DNA of 22,265 nt. Source: a virus. The notes under the pieces were generated by a model. It did not search any database and had not been told where the DNA came from. It saw nothing but the letters and a program-made list of their open reading frames with translations. The translations under genes were made by a program, and so were the position numbers. Positions 5,559 through 11,189 of the stretch are shown one piece after another. Within the stretch, counting starts at the first letter, position 1; every line of letters begins with the position of its first letter. The stretch covers positions 1-22,265 of IMG/VR virus record IMGVR_UViG_3300034062_004105, one strand, 5' to 3'.

Positions 5559-5792
5559 TCAGTCTCCTCTCCACCGCTTCGGCGGCACGTACCGTTCACC
5601 CTCCGGGTTCTCTACCTTCCACGCCTCAAACTTGATCGCCGCCAGTTCCCGCAACGCGGCGGCGGCCTCGGGCACCAGGGCCGCGTAGTCAAAGTCCCCG
5701 CGCCCTCGCTTCTCCGCTTCGATCGCGACGAGGCGATCGGCGAGCGACTTCAGCCGCAGGATCGGGGCGGTGCCGGGGTTGACGCTGGTCAT
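5559..5792 (-). CDS. Small hypothetical protein (77 aa)
   Basis: The start overlaps the preceding stop by 4 nt (ATGA). The product has an acidic/basic helical body (LKSLADRLVAIEAEKRGR, AAAALRELAAIKFEAW) and a C-terminal basic patch (YVPPKRWRGD). No family is recognised. It sits in a cluster of coupled small genes between the SSB-like and ParB-like genes, typical of phage early accessory genes. Confidence 0.62.
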   Translation of the reverse strand: MTSVNPGTAPILRLKSLADRLVAIEAEKRGRGDFDYAALVPEAAAALRELAAIKFEAWKVENPEGERYVPPKRWRGD

Positions 5793-6067
5793 GCGGGCAC
5801 CGCCTTCGCCGCGTTCGCCATGTCGCGGCAGTCATCGGCTCGATCCCGCAGCCCCCACGAGATCGCGTCAATCGATCGAGCCGCGTGATCCCACGCCTCG
5901 GCTTCGCTGTCGCTCCACTCCGCACTGTGCTGGAGCATGTAGCCGCCGGGCATCTCAACCCACCACTGCCCGGCGATCGCTCGCAGCGTGCCGCTCTGTG
6001 TCGTGATGCTCACGTACTTCGGATGGGCTGCTCCGACTTGCAGGATCGCTCGGTAGACCGTCTTCAT
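5789..6067 (-). CDS. Small hypothetical protein (92 aa)
   Basis: The ATG at 6067 follows GAGGAA by 8 nt; an in-frame extension further upstream is not supported by a ribosome-binding site. The N-terminal half looks like beta strands (MKTVYRAILQVG, KYVSITTQSGTLRAI, GQWWVEMPGGYML). The C-terminal half is an acidic helix (WSDSEAEAWDHAARSI). No known motif is seen. It leads the block of coupled small genes 5371-6067, after a 163-nt gap in which I see no gene, only a 6-bp stem-loop (GTGGCT/AGCCAC near 6191-6206). Confidence 0.65.
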   Translation of the reverse strand: MKTVYRAILQVGAAHPKYVSITTQSGTLRAIAGQWWVEMPGGYMLQHSAEWSDSEAEAWDHAARSIDAISWGLRDRADDCRDMANAAKAVPA

Positions 6068-6230
6068 CGTTCCATTCCTCGGGGTGTATTGGCCGCGTGA
6101 CGTGCGGCATCCGGTCGAGTCACTCGTGAGCAAGGGAGGTGTGAGCCTCGACTGCACCGATACATCGCCTCTGAGGTGCTTGGCGGCGGATGTGGCTTGC
6201 CAGCCACCAGGGCAACCGCGTGCCGCTGAA

Positions 6231-6704
6231 TCAGAACGGGATGTCATCGCCCGGCAGTCGCTCGACCGGCGGCTTCGGGTTCGCCTTGATCGCGGCGGGC
6301 TTCGGCTGCGTAGCCGTCGCCGGCACGTACCGCTTCACCACTGCCGAGACGTTGCCCTTCTTGCTCGTGTAGTGGCTGATCTCCACAGTGAGCACTTGCC
6401 CCTCGATCTCGTCAGGCGAGAGCGAGAGCCGGCCGTCGATCGCCTTGATGCCCAGACCATCGGCGAGGTTCGCGGCGATCCACGAAAGATCCTTCGGGAT
6501 GTCGTGCCAGACGAACTTGTAGTCGCCCTCCACCGTGGAGAGGCAGAGCTTCAGGCAGTCGCCTTCCGGGTTCGCGTCGCTCCGCTTGTATTCGTTCGGC
6601 TCTTCCTTCGCCGATCGAATCTTCATCACGTGCTTGCCGGCGGGCACGATGTCCCGCTCGCGGGTCACCGTCTCGGTCGGCTGCTCTTCGATCATGAAAT
6701 CCAT
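6231..6704 (-). CDS. SSB-like single-stranded DNA-binding protein (157 aa)
   Basis: The C-terminus ends GDDIPF, matching the acidic tail of bacterial and phage SSB proteins that recruits replication and repair partners. Before it lies a Pro/Lys/Ala-rich linker (about residues 125-150). The N-terminal about 120 residues alternate strand-like segments (VPAGKHVMKIRSAKEEP, DCLKLCLSTVEGDYKFVW, GQVLTVEISHYTSKKG), compatible with an OB fold although sequence similarity to cellular SSB is not obvious. A GGAAAGGA ribosome-binding site precedes the ATG. It lies 38 nt downstream of the RecA-like ATPase gene, and an annealase/ATPase plus SSB pair is a common phage recombination module. Confidence 0.7.
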   Translation of the reverse strand: MDFMIEEQPTETVTRERDIVPAGKHVMKIRSAKEEPNEYKRSDANPEGDCLKLCLSTVEGDYKFVWHDIPKDLSWIAANLADGLGIKAIDGRLSLSPDEIEGQVLTVEISHYTSKKGNVSAVVKRYVPATATQPKPAAIKANPKPPVERLPGDDIPF

Positions 6705-6742
6705 CTCTCACGTCCTTTCCGTAGGGGTGTCGTTCCGTTCGT

Positions 6743-7648
6743 TCACTCAGTCGCGGCGGGCTCGTCCGCCGTGGTCTCGATCGCGGCGAGCCGCTCGTTG
6801 ATCTGGTCGGTCAGCCTCGACCACTCGTCGCCGGTCAACTGCCCGGCAGCCACGTACCCGTCGATCGCCTTGGTCGCCTTGCGGAGATCCGCGTCTGTGC
6901 TCGCCCTGGCGATGAAGGCGGCGGCCTGGGTGGCCTTCTCGCTGGGCGGCGTCACGGTCGGCGTGCCGCCCGCGAGCCACGCCGCCAGCCGCTCGCCGGT
7001 CGCAGGCGTGATCGGCTTCGGGTCGCCCGCGAAGAGCCCAGTGCGATCCTTGCTGACCGTCGCGTAGTGCCCGTCGTGGATGAGGTCGAGCACGCAGGTG
7101 AACTCGAACTCCAAGCCGTCGCGGGCTTCAAGCTTCATCCCGAGCTTGGCGACCTTCTTCTTCCCGTGGTCATCCACCTGGGCGGTCTCGGTCTTGGATC
7201 GCCCGCAGCAGATGACGTGTGCCGGGCTTCGCAGGATCGCGTCCACGAACGCCCGCCAGCGGGGCGTGATAACCGAGAACGCCGACCATGTGTTGCCCCG
7301 GAACTGGGCTTTCGCCACGTCTTCGAGGATCTCCAGGCAGCCGCCCGGCCCGCTCCAGCAGTGCGTCACCGAGTCGATGACGATCACTTCGTAGCCCGCC
7401 TCTTCGGCTGCCTTGATCGCCTCAATGTACCGCTCGGGAGAGAACGGAGGTCGGAGGTCGATCACGTCGAAATCGTGGAGGTGATCGTAGAGGTCGGACG
7501 ATCCTTCCTCGGTGTCGATCACGACCGTCTTGCCGCCCATCCCCTTCGCGATCTGGAGGGCTCCCCACGTCTTCCCCGCACCGCTCGGGCCGGTGAGGAG
7601 GAGCCGCAACTTTGTTGCCGAGCGGCGGGCTTTTCTGATCTGAACCAT
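6743..7648 (-). CDS. Sak4/RecA-like AAA ATPase (phage recombination protein), 301 aa
   Basis: Walker A is GPSGAGKT (residues 20-27), an acidic VIDTEEGS follows, and Walker B is VIVID (88-92), inside a core of about 210 residues that fits the phage AAA_24/Sak4 type (RecA-like, single-strand annealing or recombination). A sensor-like segment HVICCGRSKTE and GLFAGDPKPIT close the domain. The C-terminal about 80 residues are helical and accessory. The start at 7648 has AAAGGGA about 9 nt upstream; an earlier in-frame extension has proline-rich non-coding character. It precedes the SSB-like gene in the same operon. A 210-nt leader upstream contains a 15-G run. It could alternatively act in DNA packaging or repair, but the SSB pairing favours recombination. 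Confidence 0.8.
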   Translation of the reverse strand: MVQIRKARRSATKLRLLLTGPSGAGKTWGALQIAKGMGGKTVVIDTEEGSSDLYDHLHDFDVIDLRPPFSPERYIEAIKAAEEAGYEVIVIDSVTHCWSGPGGCLEILEDVAKAQFRGNTWSAFSVITPRWRAFVDAILRSPAHVICCGRSKTETAQVDDHGKKKVAKLGMKLEARDGLEFEFTCVLDLIHDGHYATVSKDRTGLFAGDPKPITPATGERLAAWLAGGTPTVTPPSEKATQAAAFIARASTDADLRKATKAIDGYVAAGQLTGDEWSRLTDQINERLAAIETTADEPAATE

Positions 7649-7828
7649 CTGTCGAGTCCCTTTCGTTTCTGTCGTTTCCGTTCTTGAAAAGCCGCGTCCC
7701 CGTCCTAGGTCAGCGGCCCGATCCCTTCCTGGGTGTCGCCGGTTCCACCGGCTCTCCTTAGCGATTGACTCCCTCGTGCGTGTCGTTCGTGCGTGTACAG
7801 GCTTGCTTGGGGGGCCAGAGCGTAAAAC

Positions 7829-7843
7829 GGGGGGGGGGGGGGG
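7829..7843. repeat. Homopolymer of 15 G (poly-C on the transcribed - strand)
   Basis: Fifteen consecutive G lie in the 230-nt gap between the 74-aa gene and the Sak4-like ATPase gene, with a further G6 at 7809-7814. Such runs are rare outside contingency loci and slippage-prone in replication and sequencing. In the leader it would change spacing only; it is also a possible assembly-error site. The rest of the gap has a 6-bp GCCGGT/ACCGGC hairpin (about 7739-7753) and no convincing gene. Confidence 0.9.
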
Positions 7844-7878
7844 CAAGTGGCGTACCAAATCCCCCGCGATTTCTGCGG

Positions 7879-8103
7879 CTACTGAGCCGGCTCAAGCTCT
7901 TCGAGGTACATGAGCAACCGACCCTCAGCGGTATCCACGAGGTAAGCCCCGTCCTGCGGAGCGGCGACCACGCCCGGCTGGTAGCCCCCGCCGAAGGCTT
8001 TCGGGCACCGCACGCGGTCGCCGGGCTTCGGGCGGTAGGCGGTGCCGTAGAAATCAGCGACAGCGGCTTCGGCGGCAGCGGCTTCGCGGTAGTGAGCGTC
8101 CAT
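7879..8103 (-). CDS. Small hypothetical protein (74 aa), SH3-like
   Basis: The product starts MDAHYREAAAAEAAVADF (helix). It continues with a beta-rich half PKPGDRVRCPKAFGGGY, PGVVAAPQDGAYLVD and GRLLMYLEELEPAQ. The 'PGDRV' then 'G.V' layout resembles small SH3-like or KOW-like barrels, but no family is certain. AAGGGA lies about 9 nt upstream of the ATG. A promoter-like TTGACG-16-TAGGAT lies about 57-84 nt upstream, making this the probable first gene of the leftward recombination operon. Confidence 0.68.
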   Translation of the reverse strand: MDAHYREAAAAEAAVADFYGTAYRPKPGDRVRCPKAFGGGYQPGVVAAPQDGAYLVDTAEGRLLMYLEELEPAQ

Positions 8104-8159
8104 GTCGTGAGTCCCTTCAAGGTGCGTTACTGGTCATCCGTCCATCAGTGAGGGGGCGT

Positions 8160-8187
8160 ATCCTACCCCCCTCGGTTGCATCGTCAA
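8160..8187 (-). promoter_or_regulatory. Promoter-like element TTGACG-N16-TAGGAT
   Basis: On the - strand TTGACG (8187-8182) is followed after 16 nt by TAGGAT (8165-8160). Transcription would start near 8153, giving a leader of about 50 nt to the 74-aa gene. The match to the sigma70 consensus is 5/6 and 4/6. The prediction is from sequence only. Confidence 0.45.
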
Positions 8188-8243
8188 GCGAGTTTTCGTT
8201 CGCGTGGTTTCATCGAGCAAATGAGGGGTTTTCGTTCGTGCCG

Positions 8244-8281
8244 TATGGTCTATCGGTAGGTAGGCTATGGTCTAGCGGTAG
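8244..8281 (-). promoter_or_regulatory. Two tandem 16-bp operator/promoter-like repeats (22-bp period)
   Basis: Two copies (8244-8259, 8266-8281) agree at 15 of 16 positions and start exactly 22 bp apart, two helical turns. On the - strand they read CTACCG[A/C]TAGACCATA. A third copy, with two differences, overlaps the -10 box at 9079-9094. TTGACG lies just upstream at 8290-8285. They are candidate binding sites for a phage repressor or a phage-specific promoter motif. An 11-bp direct repeat GTTTTCGTTCG occurs at 8192-8202 and 8228-8238 in the same leader. Confidence 0.5.
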
Positions 8282-8286
8282 TTTCG

Positions 8287-8358
8287 TCAACCGGAAAGAC
8301 CAGCGGCGAGGATTCGCAGCAAAACGATCGCGAGCTCGATCCAGATTTCAGCGTTCAT
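8287..8358 (-). CDS. Possible 23-aa hydrophobic peptide
   Basis: The ATG at 8358 follows AAGGAGGG at ideal spacing, one of the best Shine-Dalgarno sequences in the window. The ORF encodes MNAEIWIELAIVLLRILAAG plus three residues, one continuous hydrophobic helix. The stop codon overlaps the TTGACG element at 8285-8290, next to the tandem repeats. It may be a leader peptide or small membrane peptide. It is too short for family recognition; the strong ribosome-binding site is the main support. Confidence 0.42.
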   Translation of the reverse strand: MNAEIWIELAIVLLRILAAGLSG

Positions 8359-8442
8359 GGTGCCCTCCTTGGCGTGTGAAGAATCCAAAAGTGCCACCCG
8401 TTTCGCGGCTGTCGGCTGGCCGGGTGGCCCCACCGTGTGCGG

Positions 8443-8637
8443 TCAGGCTGTGCGGACGAAGTACGGGTGCATACCTTCGGCTTTGATCTCGTCACATGCC
8501 TCCCATGCTTCGGCGAGCGTCGCGAACCGCTTCACGCAGTCCGCAGTCGGCAGGATCGGGATGACCCGTGCGCCGCAGTTGAGCAGGCAGCAGACTTGCG
8601 AGTTGAGGATTCGCAGGACGTAGTAGCCGTTCGTCAT
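8443..8637 (-). CDS. Small hypothetical protein (64 aa)
   Basis: The ATG at 8637 has AAAGGGAA about 9 nt upstream. The product starts MTNGYYVLRILNSQVCCLL and ends with a helix (ATLAEAWEACDEIKAEGMHP), resembling small phage proteins with an alpha/beta fold. Three Cys lie early (CC at 16-17, C21). It follows a 10-bp hairpin after the 104-aa gene. The 84 nt after its stop hold no gene. Function unknown. A longer upstream in-frame version lies within the 104-aa gene and is not supported. Confidence 0.65.
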   Translation of the reverse strand: MTNGYYVLRILNSQVCCLLNCGARVIPILPTADCVKRFATLAEAWEACDEIKAEGMHPYFVRTA

Positions 8638-8667
8638 CGTTCGTTCCCTTTCGTTTCGTGGAGTCGT

Positions 8668-8693
8668 GCCCGCCGGCCCAGGTGCCGGCGGGC
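8668..8693 (-). terminator. 10-bp perfect GC hairpin (terminator-like or processing stem)
   Basis: GCCCGCCGGC (8668-8677) and its exact complement (8684-8693) flank a 6-nt loop, 11 nt after the stop of the 104-aa gene. No T run follows on the - strand, so it may be a transcript-stabilising or partial terminator element. Confidence 0.45.
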
Positions 8694-8704
8694 GGGGTGG
8701 TTGG

Positions 8705-9019
8705 TCAGAGGCTCGTGAACAATCCGGTCGCGTCGCAGAAGTCAGCCTGGAGCGTGTCGCAGTAGACGTTCTCGCTCGTGGCGATGACGGTGTACTTGGT
8801 GCCCCAGAGGCGACCGTACTCGACCGTGTAGGTATCGCTCGGGGTGAGCCGCACCGTGACCATGTTGATGCCGTCCCTGATCCAGCCCGCCTTGGCGGGC
8901 AGCTTGAACCGAACGCCCGACTCAATCGCGGCGAAGCACTTGGCTCCGGTCATCGCGGCGAACCGACCGCCACCGAGTTGATCGAGGATCGTGTTTGCGA
9001 CTTGCATGTTGTTGGTCAT
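8705..9019 (-). CDS. Conserved hypothetical phage protein (104 aa)
   Basis: The product starts MTNNMQVANTILDQLGGGRF. It continues AAMTGAKCF, then strands VRFKLPAKAG, NMVTVRLTPSDTYTVEYG, and ends FCDATGLFTSL. From memory the sequence NTI-QLGG-RF-MTGAK followed by LTPSDTYTVE is a recurrent small protein of phages and mobile elements with unknown function. AGGGAG lies about 9-10 nt upstream of the ATG. It is the first gene after the TTGCAA-17-TATAGT promoter-like sequence (about 50-nt leader), so it is probably abundantly expressed early. Confidence 0.75.
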   Translation of the reverse strand: MTNNMQVANTILDQLGGGRFAAMTGAKCFAAIESGVRFKLPAKAGWIRDGINMVTVRLTPSDTYTVEYGRLWGTKYTVIATSENVYCDTLQADFCDATGLFTSL

Positions 9020-9076
9020 CGTCCGGTCTCCCTTGCTTTCGTGTCCCGCGAGTCTCATTCGCTCGCGTCTGGGGGT

Positions 9077-9105
9077 ACTATAGGCTATCGGTAGTTAGGT
9101 TGCAA
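9077..9105 (-). promoter_or_regulatory. Leftward sigma70-like promoter TTGCAA-N17-TATAGT
   Basis: On the - strand TTGCAA (9105-9100), a 17-nt spacer and TATAGT (9082-9077) give the best promoter in the window. The start would be near 9070, about 50 nt before the 104-aa gene. The third copy of the 16-bp motif (9079-9094) covers the spacer and -10, so a protein binding the motif could repress or activate here. Confidence 0.62.
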
Positions 9106-9131
9106 GGGGGTTAGAAAAGATTTTTTTGGGG

Positions 9132-9152
9132 GCGTTTTCGCGGGGAAAACGC
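9132..9152 (-). other. 8-bp stem-loop just after the excisionase-like gene
   Basis: GCGTTTTC/GAAAACGC with a 5-nt loop directly follows the TAG stop. On the transcribed - strand it is followed by C5 then A7, not by U, so termination is uncertain. On the + strand the T7 precedes the stem. Confidence 0.35.
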
Positions 9153-9421
9153 TACTTCCGCCGCCGGGCTGCTTTTTTCCGCTTGGCGGCGGGCCGCTTG
9201 GCGAGGTGCTTCTTGCCCGTCGCCCTGGTCGTGAGGGTGTCGCGGACGTGGGCGGCGGATCGCTTCGCCACCAGCCGCAGCCGTTTGCCCATCATCCGGC
9301 TTTCGAGCTTGCCCTCGCGGCAGAGCACCCGCACCCAGCCATCGGTGCAGCCGATGAACTCGACCGCCTCCGAGACCGTGAGGTAATCCACGCCGTCGAT
9401 GTTGTACGCCATGCTGACCAT
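9152..9421 (-). CDS. Excisionase/helix-turn-helix protein with Lys/Arg-rich tail (89 aa)
   Basis: Residues about 11-55 (VDYLTVSEAVEFIGCTD, GWVRVLCREGKLESRMMGKR) follow the MerR/excisionase helix-turn-helix pattern: T-S-A--IG-T-GWV---C--GKL. After it a tail of about 30 residues (TTRATGKKHLAKRPAAKRKK) is almost all Lys, Arg and Ala, histone-H1-like, probably a nonspecific DNA grip. It is divergent from the integrase gene, as usual for Xis or a lysogeny regulator. The start is uncertain: ATG at 9421 would be nearly leaderless from the predicted promoter; 9412 is the alternative. It is likely a directionality or repressor-type DNA-binding protein. Confidence 0.72.
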   Translation of the reverse strand: MVSMAYNIDGVDYLTVSEAVEFIGCTDGWVRVLCREGKLESRMMGKRLRLVAKRSAAHVRDTLTTRATGKKHLAKRPAAKRKKAARRRK

Positions 9422-9427
9422 GCCCAA

Positions 9428-9455
9428 ATGGTACGTAGAAATAGTTGGGAGTCAA
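9428..9455 (-). promoter_or_regulatory. Promoter-like element for the excisionase-like gene
   Basis: On the - strand TTGACT (9455-9450), 16 nt, then TACCAT (9433-9428). Transcription would begin close to 9421, implying a very short or no leader. The match is moderate and unverified. Confidence 0.38.
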
Positions 9456-9491
9456 ACTGTCCTCATCGCCCCGCCCGCAGAATCCGCACGA

Positions 9492-9521
9492 CCGGCGCGG
9501 GGATCGAGTCTCCCCGGCCGG
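9492..9521. other. 11-bp hairpin with one bulge in the int/xis control region
   Basis: CCGGC-[G]-CGGGGA pairs with TCCCCG-GCCGG across a 7-nt loop. It lies midway between the divergent excisionase-like and integrase genes. It may be a bidirectional transcription block or a protein-binding dyad; there is no T run. Confidence 0.45.
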
Positions 9522-9580
9522 CTGGCGGATACTGTGGACTAGGCAATGTTCGACTGGAGGCGGCTCCTATCGAATCGTTG

Positions 9581-9600
9581 TATAGTGGACTCCTGTCCAC
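9581..9600 (+). promoter_or_regulatory. TATAGT -10-like box overlapping a GTGGAC/GTCCAC dyad upstream of integrase
   Basis: GTGGAC (9585-9590) and GTCCAC (9595-9600) form a 6-bp dyad with a 4-bp centre, overlapping TATAGT (9581-9586). Another TGTGGACT lies at 9533-9540. No good -35 is seen, so an activator or repressor site controlling int is likely. Confidence 0.38.
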
Positions 9601-9623
9601 GCATCCAATGAGAGAGGGAGTCG

Positions 9624-10562
9624 ATGGAACCGATCACGCTGGCGGAGCTCTTCGAGCGGTATGGAGACCTGCGGAATCTCGACAAAAAAACGATGGTGCT
9701 CTACTCGATGCTGCTCACCCGCCTGCGGGCGTTCCTGGGGCACGAGCCCAGCACTGCCGACCTCGACGATCTGACGATCTCGCGGTATCTCAGGCATCGT
9801 GCCACCAACGTCTACCGAGGGCAGCCGATCCGCCCGGCGAGCGTCCAGAAGGACAAAGTGATGATCGCCGCCGTCTGGAACCTCGCCGCCCGAAAGCGAT
9901 GGGTGAGCGAGTTCCCCGAGCTCCCCCGCATCAAAGTCGCCAAGAGCATCCCGACCGGGCGGGCCTACACCGCCGAAGACGTGGCCGCACTCATCCGCCG
10001 GGCTCGCCGTCGGATCGGCACGACCGGGGGACAGCCCTCGGCGTGGTGGTGGAGCACGCTCATCTACATGGCGTACTGCACGGGCGAGCGGGCGACCGCC
10101 CTAATGTCGCTCCGCTGGGCCGAACTCGACACTGCCCGCCGCCGGGTCATTTTCCTAGGTGCGACCCGCAAGGGATCGACCCGCGACATCGAGCGGGACT
10201 TCACCGCTGACCTCGCCAAGTTCCTCGAAGCCCGCCGCCGCCGGCCCGAGGATCTGGTGTGGCCGTGGGATCGCCACCGTGGGAGCCTCTGGACGAGCCT
10301 CAAACTGCTCTGCCGGCTGGCAGGGGTGCGGTATCGGGGCTTCCACGGTCTGAGGCGTACACGGGCTTCCTACGCCGCCCTGGCGGGCGGTACGGCTGCC
10401 GCCACCCAGGTGCTCGATCACAGCGATCCCAGGCTCCAAGAGCGGTACGTAGACCCTCAGATATGCCCCAGCGAGCAGAGCGGGGTCGAAGTCATGCCGT
10501 CGCTGCGGCTGGACGATCCGCCCGCCGGGCAGGAGGAGCCGCCAGCCGAGCCGGCGGCGTAG
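9624..10562 (+). CDS. int: Tyrosine recombinase (phage integrase), 312 aa
   Basis: The catalytic residues of the tyrosine recombinase family are visible: Arg156 in TGERATALMSLRW, Lys183 in ATRKGST, His241 and Arg244 in FHGLRRTRASY, His266 in LDHSDP and nucleophile Tyr275 in QERYVDP. The N-terminal about 110 residues form the SAM-like core-binding domain. The protein catalyses site-specific recombination between phage attP and host attB. GGGAG lies about 5 nt before the ATG. It is the only large rightward gene, divergent from the excisionase-like gene. The attP site is probably in the flanking non-coding DNA but cannot be recognised without the host junction. The C-terminus has a Pro/Glu-rich tail after residue 290. 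Confidence 0.93.
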   Translation: MEPITLAELFERYGDLRNLDKKTMVLYSMLLTRLRAFLGHEPSTADLDDLTISRYLRHRATNVYRGQPIRPASVQKDKVMIAAVWNLAARKRWVSEFPELPRIKVAKSIPTGRAYTAEDVAALIRRARRRIGTTGGQPSAWWWSTLIYMAYCTGERATALMSLRWAELDTARRRVIFLGATRKGSTRDIERDFTADLAKFLEARRRRPEDLVWPWDRHRGSLWTSLKLLCRLAGVRYRGFHGLRRTRASYAALAGGTAAATQVLDHSDPRLQERYVDPQICPSEQSGVEVMPSLRLDDPPAGQEEPPAEPAA

Positions 10563-10577
10563 CAGATGTTCACGTAT

Positions 10578-10610
10578 CCCCCGGTATCCGCCGGGGGTAG
10601 GCTTTGATTC
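10578..10610 (+). terminator. Terminator-like hairpin after integrase
   Basis: CCCCCGG (10578-10584) pairs perfectly with CCGGGGG (10591-10597) around a 6-nt loop, followed by TAGGCTTTGATT. It sits 15 nt after the integrase stop. The T run is weak, so partial readthrough into the next gene is likely. Confidence 0.42.
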
Positions 10611-10627
10611 CTTGAAAGGAGGGTTCG

Positions 10628-10933
10628 ATGAAACTGAAGGTGTGGCAGATCGTGCTCGCGGTGTTCCTCGGTGTCGCCGGGATCGGCTTCGTCCTCCAGG
10701 CGACCGGGCTCGCGCCGAAGCCAAACGGCAAGCCGAGCGGGGCGATGTACATGGGCGGCGTCGCCGCCATCGACATGGCAAACTCGGGGGCAGAGAAGCC
10801 CACCGCCGAGCGAGTTGATGCGTTGGCTCGTGCGGCTGCGACGAAGAGCAACGTCGATGCAGACGATCGCAGCCGGTTCGTCCGCGACTTCGAGTTCGGA
10901 TTCTGGAAAGGCTGGAAGACGGCAACGCGGTAG
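10628..10933 (+). CDS. Small N-terminally anchored membrane protein (101 aa)
   Basis: The ATG at 10628 is preceded by AAGGAGG at 6 nt. The product starts MKLKVWQIVLAVFLGVAGIG with one hydrophobic helix (residues 6-26), then a flexible segment (APKPNGKPSG), a small hydrophobic stretch (MYMGGVAAIDMAN) and a charged helical C-terminus ending FGFWKGWKTATR. It has no recognised family. Being co-directional with the integrase on an otherwise leftward genome, it might be expressed from the prophage, for example in superinfection exclusion or host alteration, but that is inference from position alone. It ends just before a long shared hairpin. Confidence 0.72.
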   Translation: MKLKVWQIVLAVFLGVAGIGFVLQATGLAPKPNGKPSGAMYMGGVAAIDMANSGAEKPTAERVDALARAAATKSNVDADDRSRFVRDFEFGFWKGWKTATR

Positions 10934-10944
10934 GTGCCGGCACA

Positions 10945-10991
10945 GCGAGGAGGCGGCGGGGAAAGGGAGAAAACCCGCCGCCTCAACTCGC
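10945..10991. terminator. Long hairpin between convergent genes (probable bidirectional terminator)
   Basis: An 11-bp perfect stem (10950-10960 with 10974-10984) is extended by five more pairs (GCGAG with CTCGC) after a 2-nt bulge. The 13-nt loop is purine-rich (GAAAGGGAGAAAA). It lies in the 67-nt gap between the rightward membrane-protein gene and the leftward 62-aa gene. No T tract follows, but location and stability fit a transcription barrier. Confidence 0.62.
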
Positions 10992-11000
10992 TGGCCCGGA

Positions 11001-11189
11001 TCATTCGGTCGCGGGCTGCCGCAGTTCCTCGCGGTACGCCGCCTCGACCTTGAGCCGTCGCACCTCGAAGATCAGCCGCATCACATCCGCCGCGAGCGTG
11101 CCGCTCGTGCCCGTGTACGCTCCCGAGAACTGCCGAGCTCGTTGCTCGCACTCCGCGAGGTACGCGTCGGTGAGGGGCTCACGAGTCAT
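11001..11189 (-). CDS. Small hypothetical protein (62 aa)
   Basis: The ATG at 11189 overlaps the stop of the upstream nucleotide-hydrolase-like gene (ATGA). A longer in-frame version has no support. The product begins MTREPLTDAYLAECEQRAR and has a helical C-terminus (ADVMRLIFEVRRLKVEAAYR). It is the last gene of the leftward late/accessory transcript before the long hairpin. No family is recognised. Confidence 0.6.
   Translation of the reverse strand: MTREPLTDAYLAECEQRARQFSGAYTGTSGTLAADVMRLIFEVRRLKVEAAYREELRQPATE

Noticed and set aside
6084-7067. 327-codon + strand frame opposite the SSB-like and Sak4-like genes
   Set aside because: The - strand products have Walker motifs and a DDIPF tail; the + translation has none.
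7650-7858. Upstream in-frame extension of the Sak4-like protein
   Set aside because: The extra 70 residues are Pro/Arg-rich, run into the poly-C tract and lack a ribosome-binding site, whereas ATG 7648 has AAAGGGA.
7650-7878. Riboswitch or ribozyme in the leader of the Sak4-like gene
   Set aside because: A small GCCGGT/ACCGGC hairpin is present, but I could not match any known riboswitch or ribozyme core.
9683-9692. A7 run in integrase as a possible frameshift site
   Set aside because: Not in X XXY YYZ phase for a useful product, and the integrase frame continues intact with all catalytic residues.
9206-10210. 334-codon open frame on the + strand overlapping the integrase
   Set aside because: It runs through the antisense of the excisionase-like gene and the wrong frame of integrase; Pro/Arg/Gly-rich shadow.
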